Assembly: GCA_944548615.1 (NCBI GenBank)
Contig: OX155961.1
Coordinates: forward strand, 29,308,770 to 29,372,769
Length of the DNA stretch: 64,000 bases
Direction of reading: 5' to 3'
Source of the DNA: Micropterix aruncella
Lineage: Eukaryota > Arthropoda > Insecta > Lepidoptera > Micropterigidae
Below, in pieces: positions 11,291 to 23,329 of this stretch (its first letter is position 1; every line of letters begins with the position of its first letter). Below the pieces are notes generated by a model. The model made no database searches and was not told the DNA's origin. It was given only the letters and a program-made list of their open reading frames with translations. The position numbers and the translations under genes were made by a program.

Positions 11291-11504
11291 AAATATAAAA
11301 ATTACAACTACAAATTGAAATTTACAAGTTGCACGATGCCGATATGCTCAGTCGATGTGAGTTTTGGTACTTAAGTATATAAAAAATCTAATAAATCGAA
11401 AAGAAGAAACAAAATAGTATGAAAATCGAACGAAAATAAACTATCGCACTTATTATACAGCCAATAGCCAGAACGGCAAAACGACAAAATAATAAATTAT
11501 ATAA

Positions 11505-12057
11505 TCTATAAATATAAAGCAAAGTCGGGTTTGTTCGAACACTTATAACTCGAGAACTGCTGAACCGATTTTCATGGTTATTGATTTGTTGTATTTGTCT
11601 CCGTCCCGATTAGCAGAATAACTATTGAAAACATTGGAAAATTGACGACAATATAAAATAAAAGAAAAACATTTTCCAATACAAAATGTTCATGAGTTTC
11701 GTAACTGTCAAACATTTAATGTTCATCCCGTCGATACGGTAAACTCTCCCCTCAAATTAAAGAACGTATTTAAATAAAGGTTTATATACAATATTCCATA
11801 CAATATTATATACAATATATCCACAATATTCGTATAAAGGCGTATTTTATATTTTAAACATGTAGAATAATGTCAGTAATGAAAAAGAATTGACATATAT
11901 ATTGGTTGTCAAATATTTATGCCTGCGTTCAGAAATTTATTTTTTATAAACTAAGGAAAATATATTAAACTACTTAAAATCATAAATTAAGTTCAGTTAA
12001 TCCGTAACACGACATTAATTGACTGTTAGGTGGTACGAAGTTCACCAGGTCAGCTAG
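11505..12057 (+). mobile_element. Non-autonomous Helitron, copy 1
   Basis: Starts with TCTATAAATATAAAGC after an A and ends CAGCTAG before a T, as expected for insertion between A and T. A 3' hairpin GGTG...CACC lies about 10 bp before the CTAG end. The body shares AAAGTCGGGTTTGTTCGAAC and ACTCGAGAAC with the copies at 14365 and 36199. No Rep/helicase is encoded. Confidence 0.75.
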
Positions 12058-12184
12058 TTGTTACATATAATTGTATTAAGAAAAGGGCAAAAATTACTAA
12101 AAAGTACCAGAATTTTAATAAATATAAAATTTGTAATTCATAGAAAATCCGTAACCGGTTTTATATTTTAGAATGTTTACAATT

Positions 12185-12255
12185 TTGTAATTCTGTATCA
12201 TAAATATTACATTCTGTGTGATTTCCTAAATAAATAAATAAATGAATACATAAAA
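12185..12255 (+). repeat. Retroelement tail with TAAA run
   Basis: Ends in a TAAATAAATAAATAAATG run following an AT-rich 3'-end-like sequence. It is probably a LINE 3' end. Nothing more can be said. Confidence 0.35.
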
Positions 12256-12599
12256 ATACAACTGAATCAGTTTTTTACGATTACTATCAATTATTTTTAC
12301 TATTACTCCGCGTTTAAAAGCGAATGACCGCATTTACAAGCGTATGTCGCTACATCAAGATGAAATTTGGAAAAGTATATGATACCGTCCATCAAGCACA
12401 TTTTTCTTATGATGGCGGAGTAGAGCACGAATGTTCTCGAAAAGAATTCGCTATATAGATTTTTAAGCTACAACATCTATAAAAGACAAATTATTACGGA
12501 TTTTCGTTATGAAAACCAAAATTAGGAGTTGCCCCTATTATAATGGGTTGAAACCTCAGCCCTGGATTGCTAAGTCATTAGGTGCGGTCTGGCGGCCGG

Positions 12600-12770
12600 G
12601 ACTTTGGCCGCAGACCCATTGTTTACCACGAGGGAGTAGCTCTCCTGAATATTGTTTATACTCGCTGCGCTCTGTTCGATATCCGGCAAACACAGACGCC
12701 AACGTTAGAATTATAAAGTTTAGACACGTTAAACAAATCAACACTGGCTCTTCACTTCGTATAAAAACAA
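12600..12770 (-). repeat. Rep-H copy 1
   Basis: On the minus strand it contains GTTGATTTGTTTA, GTCTAAAC and TCTGTGTT in the same order as the block at 13040-13270. The frames across it have no domain. Confidence 0.5.
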
Positions 12771-13039
12771 CACTTTACATAATTTATTTTGCTAAATTAT
12801 TATTTTAAATACTTCTCTTTGTAAGTACTTGGCCTACCGGGTTTATTCTTGACGGCCGCGAAGAGTAAGAACGAAAAAAGAAACTGTCAAATGATGACCG
12901 TCAACACCCCATCGCGTAGCACAGCGATTTATATTGAAGGCACTGTTTTCTCCTCATTTAAGAGCAAGAGGTCGAGGCACGTACCATATGACACTCGGGA
13001 CGACATAATGATTCTAACATTACCACAATTCTAATCCGA

Positions 13040-13270
13040 TACAAGCGTTTAGAATTTGGGGTGGAATAAAGAAACGGAAAACATACATACATGAGGGCAG
13101 TTGGCACATCCTAAACACATAATACTCTCTTTTTTGGGCAGTCGGTTAACACAGACACTAACGATAGAATAATAACGTTTAGACAAACTAAACAAATCAA
13201 CAGTGGCTTCATAGACGGGTTGCAGATAATCAAAAGAGCAGTCGCTACAACCACAGACCATCATGATTGT
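13040..13270 (-). repeat. Rep-H copy 2
   Basis: Minus-strand words CCCAAAAAAGAGAG, ATGTGTTTAGGAT and CGTTTCTTTATTCCAC recur on the plus strand at 43735-43910. It is followed at 13315-13345 by a GATTT/ATTT-rich tail. Probably a LINE or SINE fragment. Confidence 0.5.
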
Positions 13271-13379
13271 TACTTAGGGAATTGTCAGGCGAGTGGGATC
13301 GTAAGAATGTTTGATTTGATTTGATTTATTTATTCAAATTTACTAGTAAATATAAGGTTAATAAATATATTTTTTATTT

Positions 13380-13990
13380 TACTTCCAGGCCCACCAATAG
13401 ATCAGATAGAAAAGTCTTGTGAACGCTCTAAAAAAAACGAGAAGAAGACGGTAATATCCATTTTGAGCCCCCCTGAGACGATTAAGGCCATTTCCAGATT
13501 GAAGTCAGTCCATGTGCCTGTCTGTGTATGTATTCCTCCACTATAGCGCCCAAACGCTTCATTCAGCTGAAATTTTGTATGGTAAGAGTTAAAAAGATTG
13601 TGGTTGAAGTCAATCCACCAGGGGGCGCCCTAGTCGTATTTAAATCCTAGAAATATTGGACTTACAGACTTTGGTACACAAATACCTTGTTGGGCCAAAA
13701 TCACACTGTAAATTTTTGGTTGGAATATCTCATATACAGCTACACTATTAATGTCTAAATTCCGCCATACATTTTAATCAAATATTAATGCCGAGCCGCA
13801 CAGGGCGAGCCGAGAAACGAACCGCGCTGCCCGAGGCCGTTGTGTATCGGAACCCAAACGGGTACGTCCGCCAGCCGAGAGCGGGCGCTCATAGATTTTA
13901 TTTATGAAATCAATATTCAGATGAAATCAATCTTGGCTACTTGCTGGAAAAGTCACGGGTAGACACAACCGATTTTTTATTTAAGTCATA
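13380..13990 (+). repeat. Rep-B copy
   Basis: Carries the full order of Rep-B words and extends to the end block with TGAAATCAATCTTGGCTA and a GACACAACCGATTTTTTAT terminus. Confidence 0.7.
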
Positions 13991-14029
13991 CGTTATATTT
14001 TACATTAGGACCTCGAGCTGAACCTATTC

Positions 14030-14280
14030 AACATTTTACTTGAATATTACGATGAATAACTATTCCTACGTATCTATACGAATTATTGACTATTTCAATA
14101 GTTAGGCTTCTGTTTTGATTATTAAAAATTATATTTTCACTATCTGGTAGTTAAATTCTTGACTACCTATGTATGTTGAGTAAAGAGTAGTTATGAGACT
14201 TACCTAACACAATTATTTTGACACGTCCAAGAGCGGTTTTTAGCCGTCGACACGACGAAAATGTAACGTAAGGTATCCCG
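14030..14280 (+). repeat. Rep-G fragment
   Basis: About 250 bp shared with 33895-34145, including TTCTTGACTACCTATGTATG, TTTTGACACGTCCAAGAGCG and ACACGACGAAAATGTAA. At 34 kb this block is the interior of an inverted-repeat element; here the ends are missing. Confidence 0.65.
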
Positions 14281-14364
14281 GTAATAATGTCAATTGGTCT
14301 GATTTTAATCACATAAATCAGTCAATTGGTCTAATTATAGACGTTTCGAATAAAAAAAATGTTA

Positions 14365-14939
14365 TCTATATAAAACAAAGTCGGGTTTGTTCGAACACAT
14401 AACTCGAGAACGGCTGGACCGATTTTCATGGTTTTTGATTTGCTGTATTTGTCTCCGTCCCGATTAGCAGAATAACTATTAAAAACAAAAATTGGAAAAT
14501 TGGCGAAAACTTAGAATAAAAGAAAACACATTTTCCCATATAAAATGTAAAAACCGTGTTTTTCTCATGGTCAGTTGTACGTGGCATGTTCACGTGTTGG
14601 CAAATCATCCGCTTTATTTGTTCTTGCGCCTGATAAAAAAAAACAAAAAATGTCGTATATCACAAGGTGCTTCAATGAAGAGAATTAAACCGAGAGCATC
14701 CCATGCTGAACAATATCTAAATAGTTTAATTCAATCATGTCTTGCTGACACGCGAGTGAAAAACAATTTTTTTGTACTTTTACATTTCATTTTGTGTTAT
14801 TATCCTAATAAAGTAGTGAACTTAATATTTATTTTGAATTCATTGTATTACTTTAATAAAATCATAAATTAAGTTCAGCTAATCTGTAACACGGCATTCA
14901 TTGACTGTTAGGCGGTACGAAGTTCGCCGGGTCAGCTAG
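14365..14939 (+). mobile_element. Non-autonomous Helitron, copy 2
   Basis: A 575-bp element starting TCTATATAAAACAAAG after an A and ending GGTCAGCTAG before a T. The 3' hairpin is GGCG...CGCC, where copy 1 has GGTG...CACC, so the stem is kept by paired changes. The short frame inside it is not a protein of known type. Confidence 0.8.
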
Positions 14940-15476
14940 TTCTGTATAAAATCGTAATTAAAAAAAATGCTAATGTAAGAATCAATTCAATATTTTTTTC
15001 AGTGTAGCTACTTCCTTTTGTGGCTGAGAGTGAATTTATCACATATTACTGGCGCGAAGCGAAGCGGTGAATAAACAGTGGCGCGCGAGAATTTGCGGTT
15101 TGCGGGTGCGCCACCCGCCACCCGGCCTTTACCCACAATAAATTACCTACTTCATTATATTTCTATTATACACTGCGCGGCGCAGTTATCTACGTACGTT
15201 ATCTGTGTTCGTGACATTCATAAGAAGTGGCTTTTAGCCGCCTTGAAAGCCTTCATGGACTTTAAACGTCAGGACCTTCAAAGTCAGCTCTGATTACTCC
15301 AAGCAACTCCCGCTAGAGAACCTTTGCCAGGAAACTGACCTTGAATGTACATTTAAGCTACTACACAATGAGATAGATTTCGCTGAGATGGTTAGTAGAG
15401 ATTCGTTTCACGTACCTGGCGGAGTTGCGCCGGGATAACTTATAATAGTTACTAGAATTAATTTATAGACAATATA

Positions 15477-15560
15477 TACAGGGTGAGTTTTTAGTTGCCG
15501 GCATCCTTGAAAGGGGGAATCTGTACGAGCAGGTAAACAACTTTTGATTAAAAAAATGAA
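15477..15560 (+). repeat. Single end of an ACAGG-type inverted-repeat element
   Basis: ACAGGGTGAGTTTTTAG, GGCATCCTTGAA and AACTTTTGATTA match the termini of the element at 33636-34457. No partner end lies nearby, so this is a solo or truncated end. Confidence 0.5.
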
Positions 15561-15633
15561 AAAAAAAATTAAATAAAAAAAATTTAAGAAAAAAATTAAG
15601 TTTAATTTCAGGTATTTCATTTTAGGTAGGTAG

Positions 15634-16310
15634 TATATCATTGATTAAATAGCGTATTAGATTGATCAACGTTGTACTACAATTTGACAACCAGAATTTT
15701 ACTACGAAACGCAAAATGTAGATGGCACTCGTAGTTAAAAAAAATTAATAATCTGCTATTATTATGTTCAAAATGGCGACTTTCGTAACATAACAGTATG
15801 GATCATAAAGACCTTAGAAAAGCCCCACTCAACAAATAAACAAAAATAACAGTATGGTGGCGCACTGTAGATGGCAACAAAAAACAAATTCTTAAGTCAT
15901 AGATGTTAATATTTTAATATTATTTATTTTAATATTATTTACATAAAGATGTCAATATTTTATTTGTTGTACAGGTTTCAATACGTAATAATTGCGCACT
16001 TTATTGTTTAGATAGACTAATTGATGTCATTCTATCTCCGTATTATTTCTGTTATGTAATCAGCTTATATATTAAAAAAATCGATAGATGACACTAATAA
16101 TTGAATGTTATTATTGTTATCGTTGGTTATATTATTGGGTTTTTATAATCAATCAGTCCTTACAATATCAATATTCTTATAGATGGCTAAATAAATTGCT
16201 ATTAGTTTGGCTTTCAATGCAATCAGGCCCCCTGCATTTCGACGGCGCATAAGGGCTAAATCGTTGTATGGAATTGCTCAATCTTATACCATATCAATGG
16301 CTATATGAAG
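15634..16310. mobile_element. Rep-E inverted-repeat element, copy 1
   Basis: Ends of about 55 bp are imperfect inverted repeats (left ATCATTGATTAAATAGCG, right CCATATCAATGGCTATAT, with ATTGCTCAA-type words in each). The interior shares TATCTCCGTATTAT and ATTGGGTTTTTATAATCAAT with the copies at 21141 and 40095. It is a MITE-like DNA element without coding capacity. Confidence 0.65.
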
Positions 16311-16319
16311 TATCAGCGA

Positions 16320-17940
16320 AGTGTACATTTTAGGGTAGTTAAATGAAATTCATCAGTAATGCTTGAGGCGACGCCCTTTGTAGCCGGCGAGAAATTGGCA
16401 TAATGGAAGATGAGGATTGGAAGATGGCGCGATAATGAAACATGTGGAAAAAGATAACGTAAAATAAAAAAATCCTCATTACTCTCAAGACTTCTCTTAA
16501 ATACTACGTTCGGGACACTTTTTGGAAAATCATAAACACTTCTGTTAAGGTGTCCCCCAGGTTTCTTATGTTTAAAAATATATTGAGTTTATATATTATT
16601 TGTTTACACAAAAAAAAATAGGAAAAATTAACTTTCTGCGAAATTATTTTCACGTACTTGCCATGTTTGGAAGTTTTTAATTTTTAACGCCAAAAAAGGT
16701 CATTTAAAAAAAACATGACACACTTAGTTTAAATACTAAATTAGTTTAAAAACTAGTTAAAAAACCGACCATAAAACCATAAAATTCGGTTCGCCGGTTC
16801 TTTGTTATCAAATAGTACCTATAACTTTAATATATTTCGAACGTATTATGGGACAATTAGAAAAATAAGTCGTTATAAACATAATGAAATAGCCCATCAC
16901 ACCTATTTGTATAGCTTTGTACCTACATTATGGCCGTCTATGTCCAATTTAAAATGGGAACTTTGCTGCTCTGGCTTGCGGTCGGTCCAAAAGTCGGAAA
17001 ATGCACGAGCCGGCATCTCTCTTTCTCTCTCGTCGGCTTTCATTTAATACTTTCCGTCTTTGTGGTTCAGCCACCGTCTCTCTCACCCCTCGCCCCCTCC
17101 ACCCCGCCGGAAAAATAATGAGGTCGGTTTCATTTTTCATCGCTCGACTGCGGCGACTGCGGCTGTGGCCACCAAAGAGAAAAATATAGATAGACCTTCG
17201 AAAATATACTATGAAGCATATCCGAGATCCAAAACTAGTTAAATAAAGAAATTTCTTTAAAACTGACTTGACGATTAAATGCGAATATATAAAATAGCAA
17301 ACATTTTGTTTGGGGAGCCAAGGACCAATAAAACACAACGCTTAACCATTAACGGGTTATTATTCAAAAAGTAGGTAAAAAATCGTTGGGTTTTTTCATT
17401 ACATTTCTTAACCCCTCAAGCGACGAGTGTAAATCTTGACAGACACCTGTCATTTCTGAGAGTTGAAGGTCAAAAATATAGCACTTTAGAAAAACGATCA
17501 TAAGAAAAAAACTACTTGATCGATCATGAAGAGAAGAATTGTAGAATGATTGCATTGAAATTTGAAATATAAAACATTAAAACCTCATTTAGTTAAACAA
17601 TTAGATAATTATGAATAATTATTAGAGAGTTGGAGAACTGAAAAAAACTCACTTATTCAGCGATATCGACGTTTTATCTCAAAATACGAAACCCTATCTA
17701 GAAATTATAAACACATTTGTGTACGTTATTACGTGCTTTACTCAATCTATTAGTTCGTTTTATTTATTTTCATACATATATCCGAAGAGAAGCTACATAA
17801 TATCCGAAGAGAAGCACAGATCCGAGTAATGGCAGCACTCGACTAAGTGCCCCTAGAATACAAACAATTAAATTAGGGATTTTAGACTGCGAGAAGCACG
17901 ACTGAGTAATCGTACAATACAGAATTTATCCGTCTTTCTC
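16320..17940. other. AT-rich stretch with a pyrimidine-rich island
   Basis: Mostly unassigned. At 16970-17190 there is a C/T-rich, CpG-containing block (TCTCTTTCTCTCTCGTCGG and following) similar in character to the other islands. Overlapping short frames there come from composition. Confidence 0.4.
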
Positions 17941-17953
17941 ACACATATCTAAC

Positions 17954-17988
17954 GGGGGGGTGGGGGGTGGGGGGGGGGGGTGGGGGGG
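17954..17988 (+). repeat. G-run tract (G-quadruplex-like)
   Basis: Four G-runs of about 6 to 12 bases are separated by single T residues. The plus strand could form stacked G-quadruplexes. Confidence 0.85.
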
Positions 17989-18427
17989 TTTGCACTGTGA
18001 TTTTGGTGTAAATTCAGTTCGTTGAGAGCGCGGTTTGTCGCGCCGCGCTCGTAATCGTTTTGGGACGTTAATGAGCATTGAATACATTGTATATTACAAT
18101 ATACCAGAAAACTTTTTTAAGAAATAGACCAATTTATAAGTGTTTTTTGTATTTAGAATAGCAGGAACAATTTGACGTATCACGTACGCTTTGTGGGTTT
18201 TGTTTTTTTTTGTACTTGTTGCGTTCCTGCGATAATACAGCGGACGCATCACGTACGTTCGTATAGGTAGGGCGGTTAGACGTTTTATTTTAATTTTCAA
18301 TTAAAATTAATATGATGAACCATTTTTTATTTTATTTAAAGAAAGCACTATGGCTTCATTCTACAGTTATAAAGAAGATCACCGCAACCGAGTACCTATA
18401 GTCATTAAATAAACGGCGCCTAACTAA

Positions 18428-19125
18428 AGTACGGGCCAAAGGAACGTTCCGATGGGGTAATAAACCGAGCTGTCAACAAGGATGCGGCTAACGTCGATAT
18501 TGATTATAAATAATTATCGATGAATTATGTTTGCTCGATGAAACAGTAGGTATTATACATCTGCATTTATTATAGTACCTACCGATTGCTATATTTATAA
18601 ATATTTTCGGTTTAAGTTTTATTTTAGAATTAGAGTAATTAAATAATGACCTAATTATGTGATGTAAGTTCTTAAATGAGTACTTAATAGATAACCGTCA
18701 TTGCATGGCATATTAATTTTTATTAAGTCATTATTAATTTCTAAACAGTCTTTAGTAAAATGTTATCGTAGCATTTTATGATAATGAGTCCCACATAATA
18801 AGTATATTATAAAATGCTGCGGATAAAACATCATTACTTGCCTATCAGTTGAGCAATGGAGACCATTTCTAACCTGGAGCTAATTGAAGTTGATGGGTGA
18901 TATTAACATGCCTCGGTGCCTTATACATAACATTTTGTAATTTTTTGAGGAACTGAAAAGTGACCCGACAAAAGTTTCGCTGCTCAATCTCAATAATATA
19001 ATAATCTGATAGATAATCTGCGAAGGTTGCGACACGCATCCCTAAAAGCAGGTAGTAAAAGGGGCGGTGCCGGCCTAATGATTTATTGCCTCACCGGAAC
19101 GTTCCTATAGACATAGGCCCGTACT
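18428..19125. mobile_element. Inverted-repeat element with AGTACGGGCC ends
   Basis: The left end AGTACGGGCC is followed by AGGAACGTTCC and GGTAATAAA. The right end is the same in reverse complement, with CGGAACGTTCCT and GGCCCGTACT. It is about 700 bp, AT-rich and non-coding inside. The target duplication is not clear. Confidence 0.55.
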
Positions 19126-19935
19126 AAGGCAAGTGTACTAATTAAGCAATGGCTTGAGCATACGTGAAATGACGTCATTTTCAAATAAAATAATATTAAA
19201 AGTAAACTAATACTAACAAACTACGTTAATATTAATAACTAATGAAAATCAATAATAATAATGATACACAAAAAACCATCAATTTAAAAACTAAGCATAC
19301 CTTTATAAAGTTTCAAACAGCATATGATGCTCATGTTAAAAGTTATGATATTCTGTACGAAGAGATTTTATAAAATTTCTATTACTGCGGTGCACAAAAC
19401 AGATCCTTACTTGACAACACTAGTAAAGACTTTATAAGATATTCGACGTTAATTAGTCCGAGGGATAAAATTATAACGTCAGAAATTTTGTCGAAAAAAA
19501 GATAAGATTATAGAACGAGACTGCTAAACACTTCTGAGTTAAGTGTGAAGAGTACTAAAGTACGGAATAAAAGTAATAAGCCGTTGTCTCATCATATTCT
19601 GTCGCCAATTGGATGTGACAATAATTATTATTGAATATTTTACATTTCTTTCCCATCGCAGATCATTTGTACATACAGGACAGTGCAAGGAAGGGCACGT
19701 CTGCACTTTTCAAACACAGCATGCTTGTCAAGTTTCGACGTCGCGTCGCTTCACGGAACATTTCTTCACAGTTGAAATTGATTCGAGAGTCCGAGTTGGT
19801 AAAGGCCAGCCGTCAGCTCGACACTGGTATCAAAATAACTAATCATCGTCATCATTAGCGCTGCAACTATAAAAATCTTATTACTAGCCAAAAACATTGC
19901 AAGATTGAAAATTCTAACGACAATTTAATGGTCGA

Positions 19936-20171
19936 CCATGGCCAGGGACCTCGTAAGATTTAAATCCTATTGAGAATTTCTATTGAGAGAGAGTATAATT
20001 GGCAGTAAAATATCCAAAAATAATCCCAATACAAAACGACAGCTTGAGGAAACTATAATTAAACCTTGACACAATAAAATACCGAAAGAAGCGTTGCAAA
20101 ACTATGTTGACTTTATGCCTCAAAGAATGGCCGTTGTGATCAAAGCTAGAGGCAGTCCAAAAACATATTAA
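19936..20171 (+). pseudogene. Tc1-type transposase C-terminal relic
   Basis: One frame from 19936 gives PWPGTS, a stop, then DLNPIENF. This is the Tc1-family block that holds the second catalytic aspartate and ends in NPIEN. After a frameshift, the frame from 20070 gives IPKEALQNYVDFMPQRM and VIKARGSPKTY before a stop at 20169-20171. That matches the Tc1 C-terminus (IP motif, MP-R, VI...G..T-Y). The upstream catalytic half is not recognisable. This is a dead relic with stops and at least one frameshift. Confidence 0.7.
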
Positions 20172-21135
20172 ACGCTTTTTAGGTTAAATTGCACTCATTT
20201 GTGATATTTTCTTCCCAGAAAAACTTAGGTGAACACAAAATTTTTTGTTTATTTCGTTTTCATCCTTGATACAAAAAAAATGAATGCTGATTTCTGATAA
20301 CCTTTATTTTTTGTATGCTATTTTTTATCAAAATAAATTATTATTTTTGCTTAACAACTTTAAACTAATTTAACTTAATTACATTTAACGCCGGCGAACG
20401 ATCACCCTCCATCGATTCATCACAAAAATAAAGCTTAAAATAAAGCTCTTTGAAAGGAAAAAAAAATCGAAGGAAAAACGATGAAAAAGCACGTTACTGC
20501 ATCAGCGAATGCCTCCTCCCTGTATTGGTTTGACGTTTATATTGGTGAAGATTTTCCATTTAAAAAAAATAAGATTAAAATTTGCTGGATGTTTAATAGC
20601 CAGCCATTAACTCAAATTAAAAAAGCTGATATGCTCATTTTAATGAAAGTTATATGCTCATTTAAAGTTACCTACTCAAACCTACGTTCTAGATTGAAAG
20701 TTTAAACTTAAGCGTATTATGAAATATTGACTTGACTTTACGGAGTGTGTTTACAAAATAAAATAAAAATGTGTAACACTATTTATTTTTGTAAGGTTTT
20801 TTTTAAAATTTCCCTCAAGAAATTGTTCATTGGATGAAGCGATAAAAATCGAACCAAAATTATTAAAATTATTTTTAGATACCGATTTTTAAAATATTAT
20901 ACATGTAGGTACGTGTCAATTTAAAAAGTCAATAAATTGTTTAATCCTATAAAACGCTTGAAAAACTTTCAAAATTTGTTGGTTTTTTTTATGATTAGTT
21001 TAGTTCATCATGTCCTCAAATTAAATGTTTTTTTGTGCATTTATACCGAATTTCGTACATGGATTTCCCGCTAAATAGAACATTTTGCGGTATAATTGTT
21101 TATTTTTATTCAGACCTTAGATCTTCTATTTGTTG
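20172..21135. other. Unassigned AT-rich stretch
   Basis: The frame at 20481-20705 has no recognisable domain and AT-driven composition. No other structure was seen. Confidence 0.5.
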
Positions 21136-21140
21136 GCTAT

Positions 21141-21690
21141 ACCATTTATTATATAGCTTATTAGATTGCTCAACGTCGTGCTACAATTTGGCAAACCAGG
21201 ATTTTACTACGAAACATGGACTAAAATATGCGATAGATAGAACTAACATTTGAATGCTATTATAGTTATCATTGGTTAAATTATTGTTTTTTTTAAATCA
21301 ATCAGTTCTTTATAAAAAAAAAACATAAAATGGAAGCGTATCGCGGTTGTTTGACAAGATAAATAAGATAAAAACGAATTTACCGCGTAAAGTTTGTAAC
21401 ACCCGACGTTTCGGGGATGTTGCAACCGCCATTGTCCAGGGTAGACTGTCAGTCTAAGTGTTACAACCAGTCTAGGTGAACGTCGGTTGTTACAAACTGT
21501 ACGCGGTAAATTCATTTTTATGTTTCATTTCATTTTCATTCATTTTCAATGTTATTATAGATGGCCTAATAAATAGCTATATGCATGGCCGTCAATGCTA
21601 TCAGCGGCACCTGCATGTCGCCGGTGCAGAAGGGTGGCCAAATCGTACTATGGAGTTGAGCAATATAATACTATATATAATCAATGGCTA
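21141..21690. mobile_element. Rep-E inverted-repeat element, copy 2, with nested insertion
   Basis: The left end has TATATAGCTTATTAGATTGC and the right end has a related sequence in reverse complement (ATATATAATCAATGG). The interior CTGCATGTCGCCGGTGCAGA and TTATTATAGATGG match the other Rep-E copies. A Penelope-derived palindrome interrupts it at about 21335-21525. Confidence 0.6.
21335..21525. mobile_element. Penelope-derived palindromic element, copy 4
   Basis: Begins with TATCGCGGTTGTTTGACA and AAAACGAATTTACCGCG and returns in reverse complement as GTACGCGGTAAATTCATTTT. This is the most decayed copy. No clean target duplication was found, but uninterrupted Rep-E at 40.2 kb gives an empty-site comparison. 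Confidence 0.65.
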
Positions 21691-21999
21691 TACATATATA
21701 ATTTGTAGAAGAATCTTTTGTCAATTTTGTATATAAATAATAACAATATATTTTTTTATGAATTATCTCTAATTACCTAATAATTAATCTTGTTAGTCAT
21801 ATATTATATCATATTATATAATATATATGAAAGCTAGCCGAAATAGCTACGCGCGGATCTGATAACCGCAACCACCGAATGGCGATTTTGGCCTCCCAGG
21901 GGTTAAGAAAACAGATAAACCGAAAATCTCTTGCTGCAGTTGCTCTTTTGAATGTGATACATACTTTTAAGCACTTCATCAATCCAGCCGAGTCCCCCG

Positions 22000-22330
22000 A
22001 AGGAATCTTCAGGGGAAGTGCCGCCACTCGGGTAGTGCCGCCATACGGTAATCGAGTGAGTGAATTTCCGAAGCGTTGCCTAAGGGGGGAGCGGGGGCGT
22101 GAGGGGGGAGAGGGGGGGGAGGTGCCCGAGTCAGGAGTGATTATGTCCTCCGCGAGAGGCAACAGAGGCGCTTAGCGTTAGTGCACATGTCTGGGATGTA
22201 AAACGGTGGATGGAGCTCACTTATTTTCCATGTCGTCGTCGTCCCGCTTGAGGAGGGGGGGAAGGGGGGGGGGAGATGCCCCCCGGTCCGCCCGACCGCC
22301 CCCCGGAGAGCCTTCTTGCTTAACATCTTG
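22000..22330. promoter_or_regulatory. GC-rich island 5
   Basis: CpG- and G-run-rich block (long G-runs near 22095-22120 and 22255-22275). Several overlapping frames on both strands are proline, glycine and arginine runs, not proteins. Confidence 0.4.
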
Positions 22331-22417
22331 GCGTATAAATTTTACCTCGCCCTCGCTGTTATGTGAATCTACCCACACGCGCGCTGCTTAGGGACCATCA
22401 TGATACGGACACTCAGC

Positions 22418-22595
22418 GACATAAATACGTTGAATCTACTCTCAACTATGGTATACTCGTGTGGGGCTCGGATCCTTGCGTGTATGAGATCTTCCTTTCG
22501 CAAAAGAAGGTCATTGGAGCTATTTTAGGAGTTGGGTCTCTCAAGTCGGGTCATATTGACAGGTTGTCATTTGAGACCGTTTTGACTAAATGATA
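22418..22595 (+). pseudogene. Non-LTR retrotransposon reverse-transcriptase fragment
   Basis: The frame gives STLNYGILVWGSDP, then SQKKVIGAILGV. This is the segment after the polymerase core of Jockey/CR1-like reverse transcriptases (YGI-VWG followed by a QKK-RAI-G type motif). The frame ends in a stop at about 22593. Upstream and downstream parts are missing. Confidence 0.6.
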
Positions 22596-22895
22596 GGTAC
22601 ATCCGCAAATATCTTATTTTACAGAATGAACATGTTAATTCATAAAACGTTTCCTAAGAACTACATTTAAATAAAACAAATGTTTGTAGGCTCTTAAGTC
22701 AGATATCAATAAATCTGAACAAATGCTGATAATACAAATCTTCTATCTGAGTTAATATCTGAGTTATAGAAAAGCGAGTTTTTAATAAAACGATACTTTT
22801 GCAGTAGACGTATCGTTTTAAAAAAACCTTCATGGCAATTTCAACATTGACAATTTTAATTACAAAAATTTATTATTTATAAAATTATAAAATTG

Positions 22896-23118
22896 CACTG
22901 TATACAGAGTCAGAACAGAAAGCACACTCCCGAGCGGCAGGCGATGCGGGGACAGTATGTGAGGGATGTGAGCATAAGGATACGTCTTGGGTTAGCGTTA
23001 CGCGCATAAGGAACGCCTTTGGTTAGCGTTACGCGCGGATGGAGGTTTGTCGAATTTTTCGAACGTTTGAATATCTGTCGTCGGCGGAGTAGCAGCCAAA
23101 TACGAGCCCTCAGGACTT
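22896..23118 (-). mobile_element. Rep-C MITE copy
   Basis: Reverse orientation. It contains GGTTAGCGTTACGCGC (twice), TTCGAACGTTTGAATATC and GTCGGCGGAGTAGCAG, which match the copies at 36.8, 39.7, 41.3 and 63.7 kb. Its left edge CACTGTATACAG resembles the family terminus. Confidence 0.6.
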
Positions 23119-23329
23119 GTGTCGTTGTGACGCCTAAATTTTCAGAATCTTTCGTCCTGGAGATGAATTTTGGATTTCTCTTCGGGTTTTAAAATTTGTT
23201 TTAAAAGTCAGTGCTTCTCTTTTGCTCTTTGCTGGCTTATTTCGTTCTGTTTTAGAGCTGTCTACGCGTCCGACTGTACACTCATCGTAATCTTATTTTG
23301 TGTCGTTATTGGAAAAGCGTTCCAACTTG

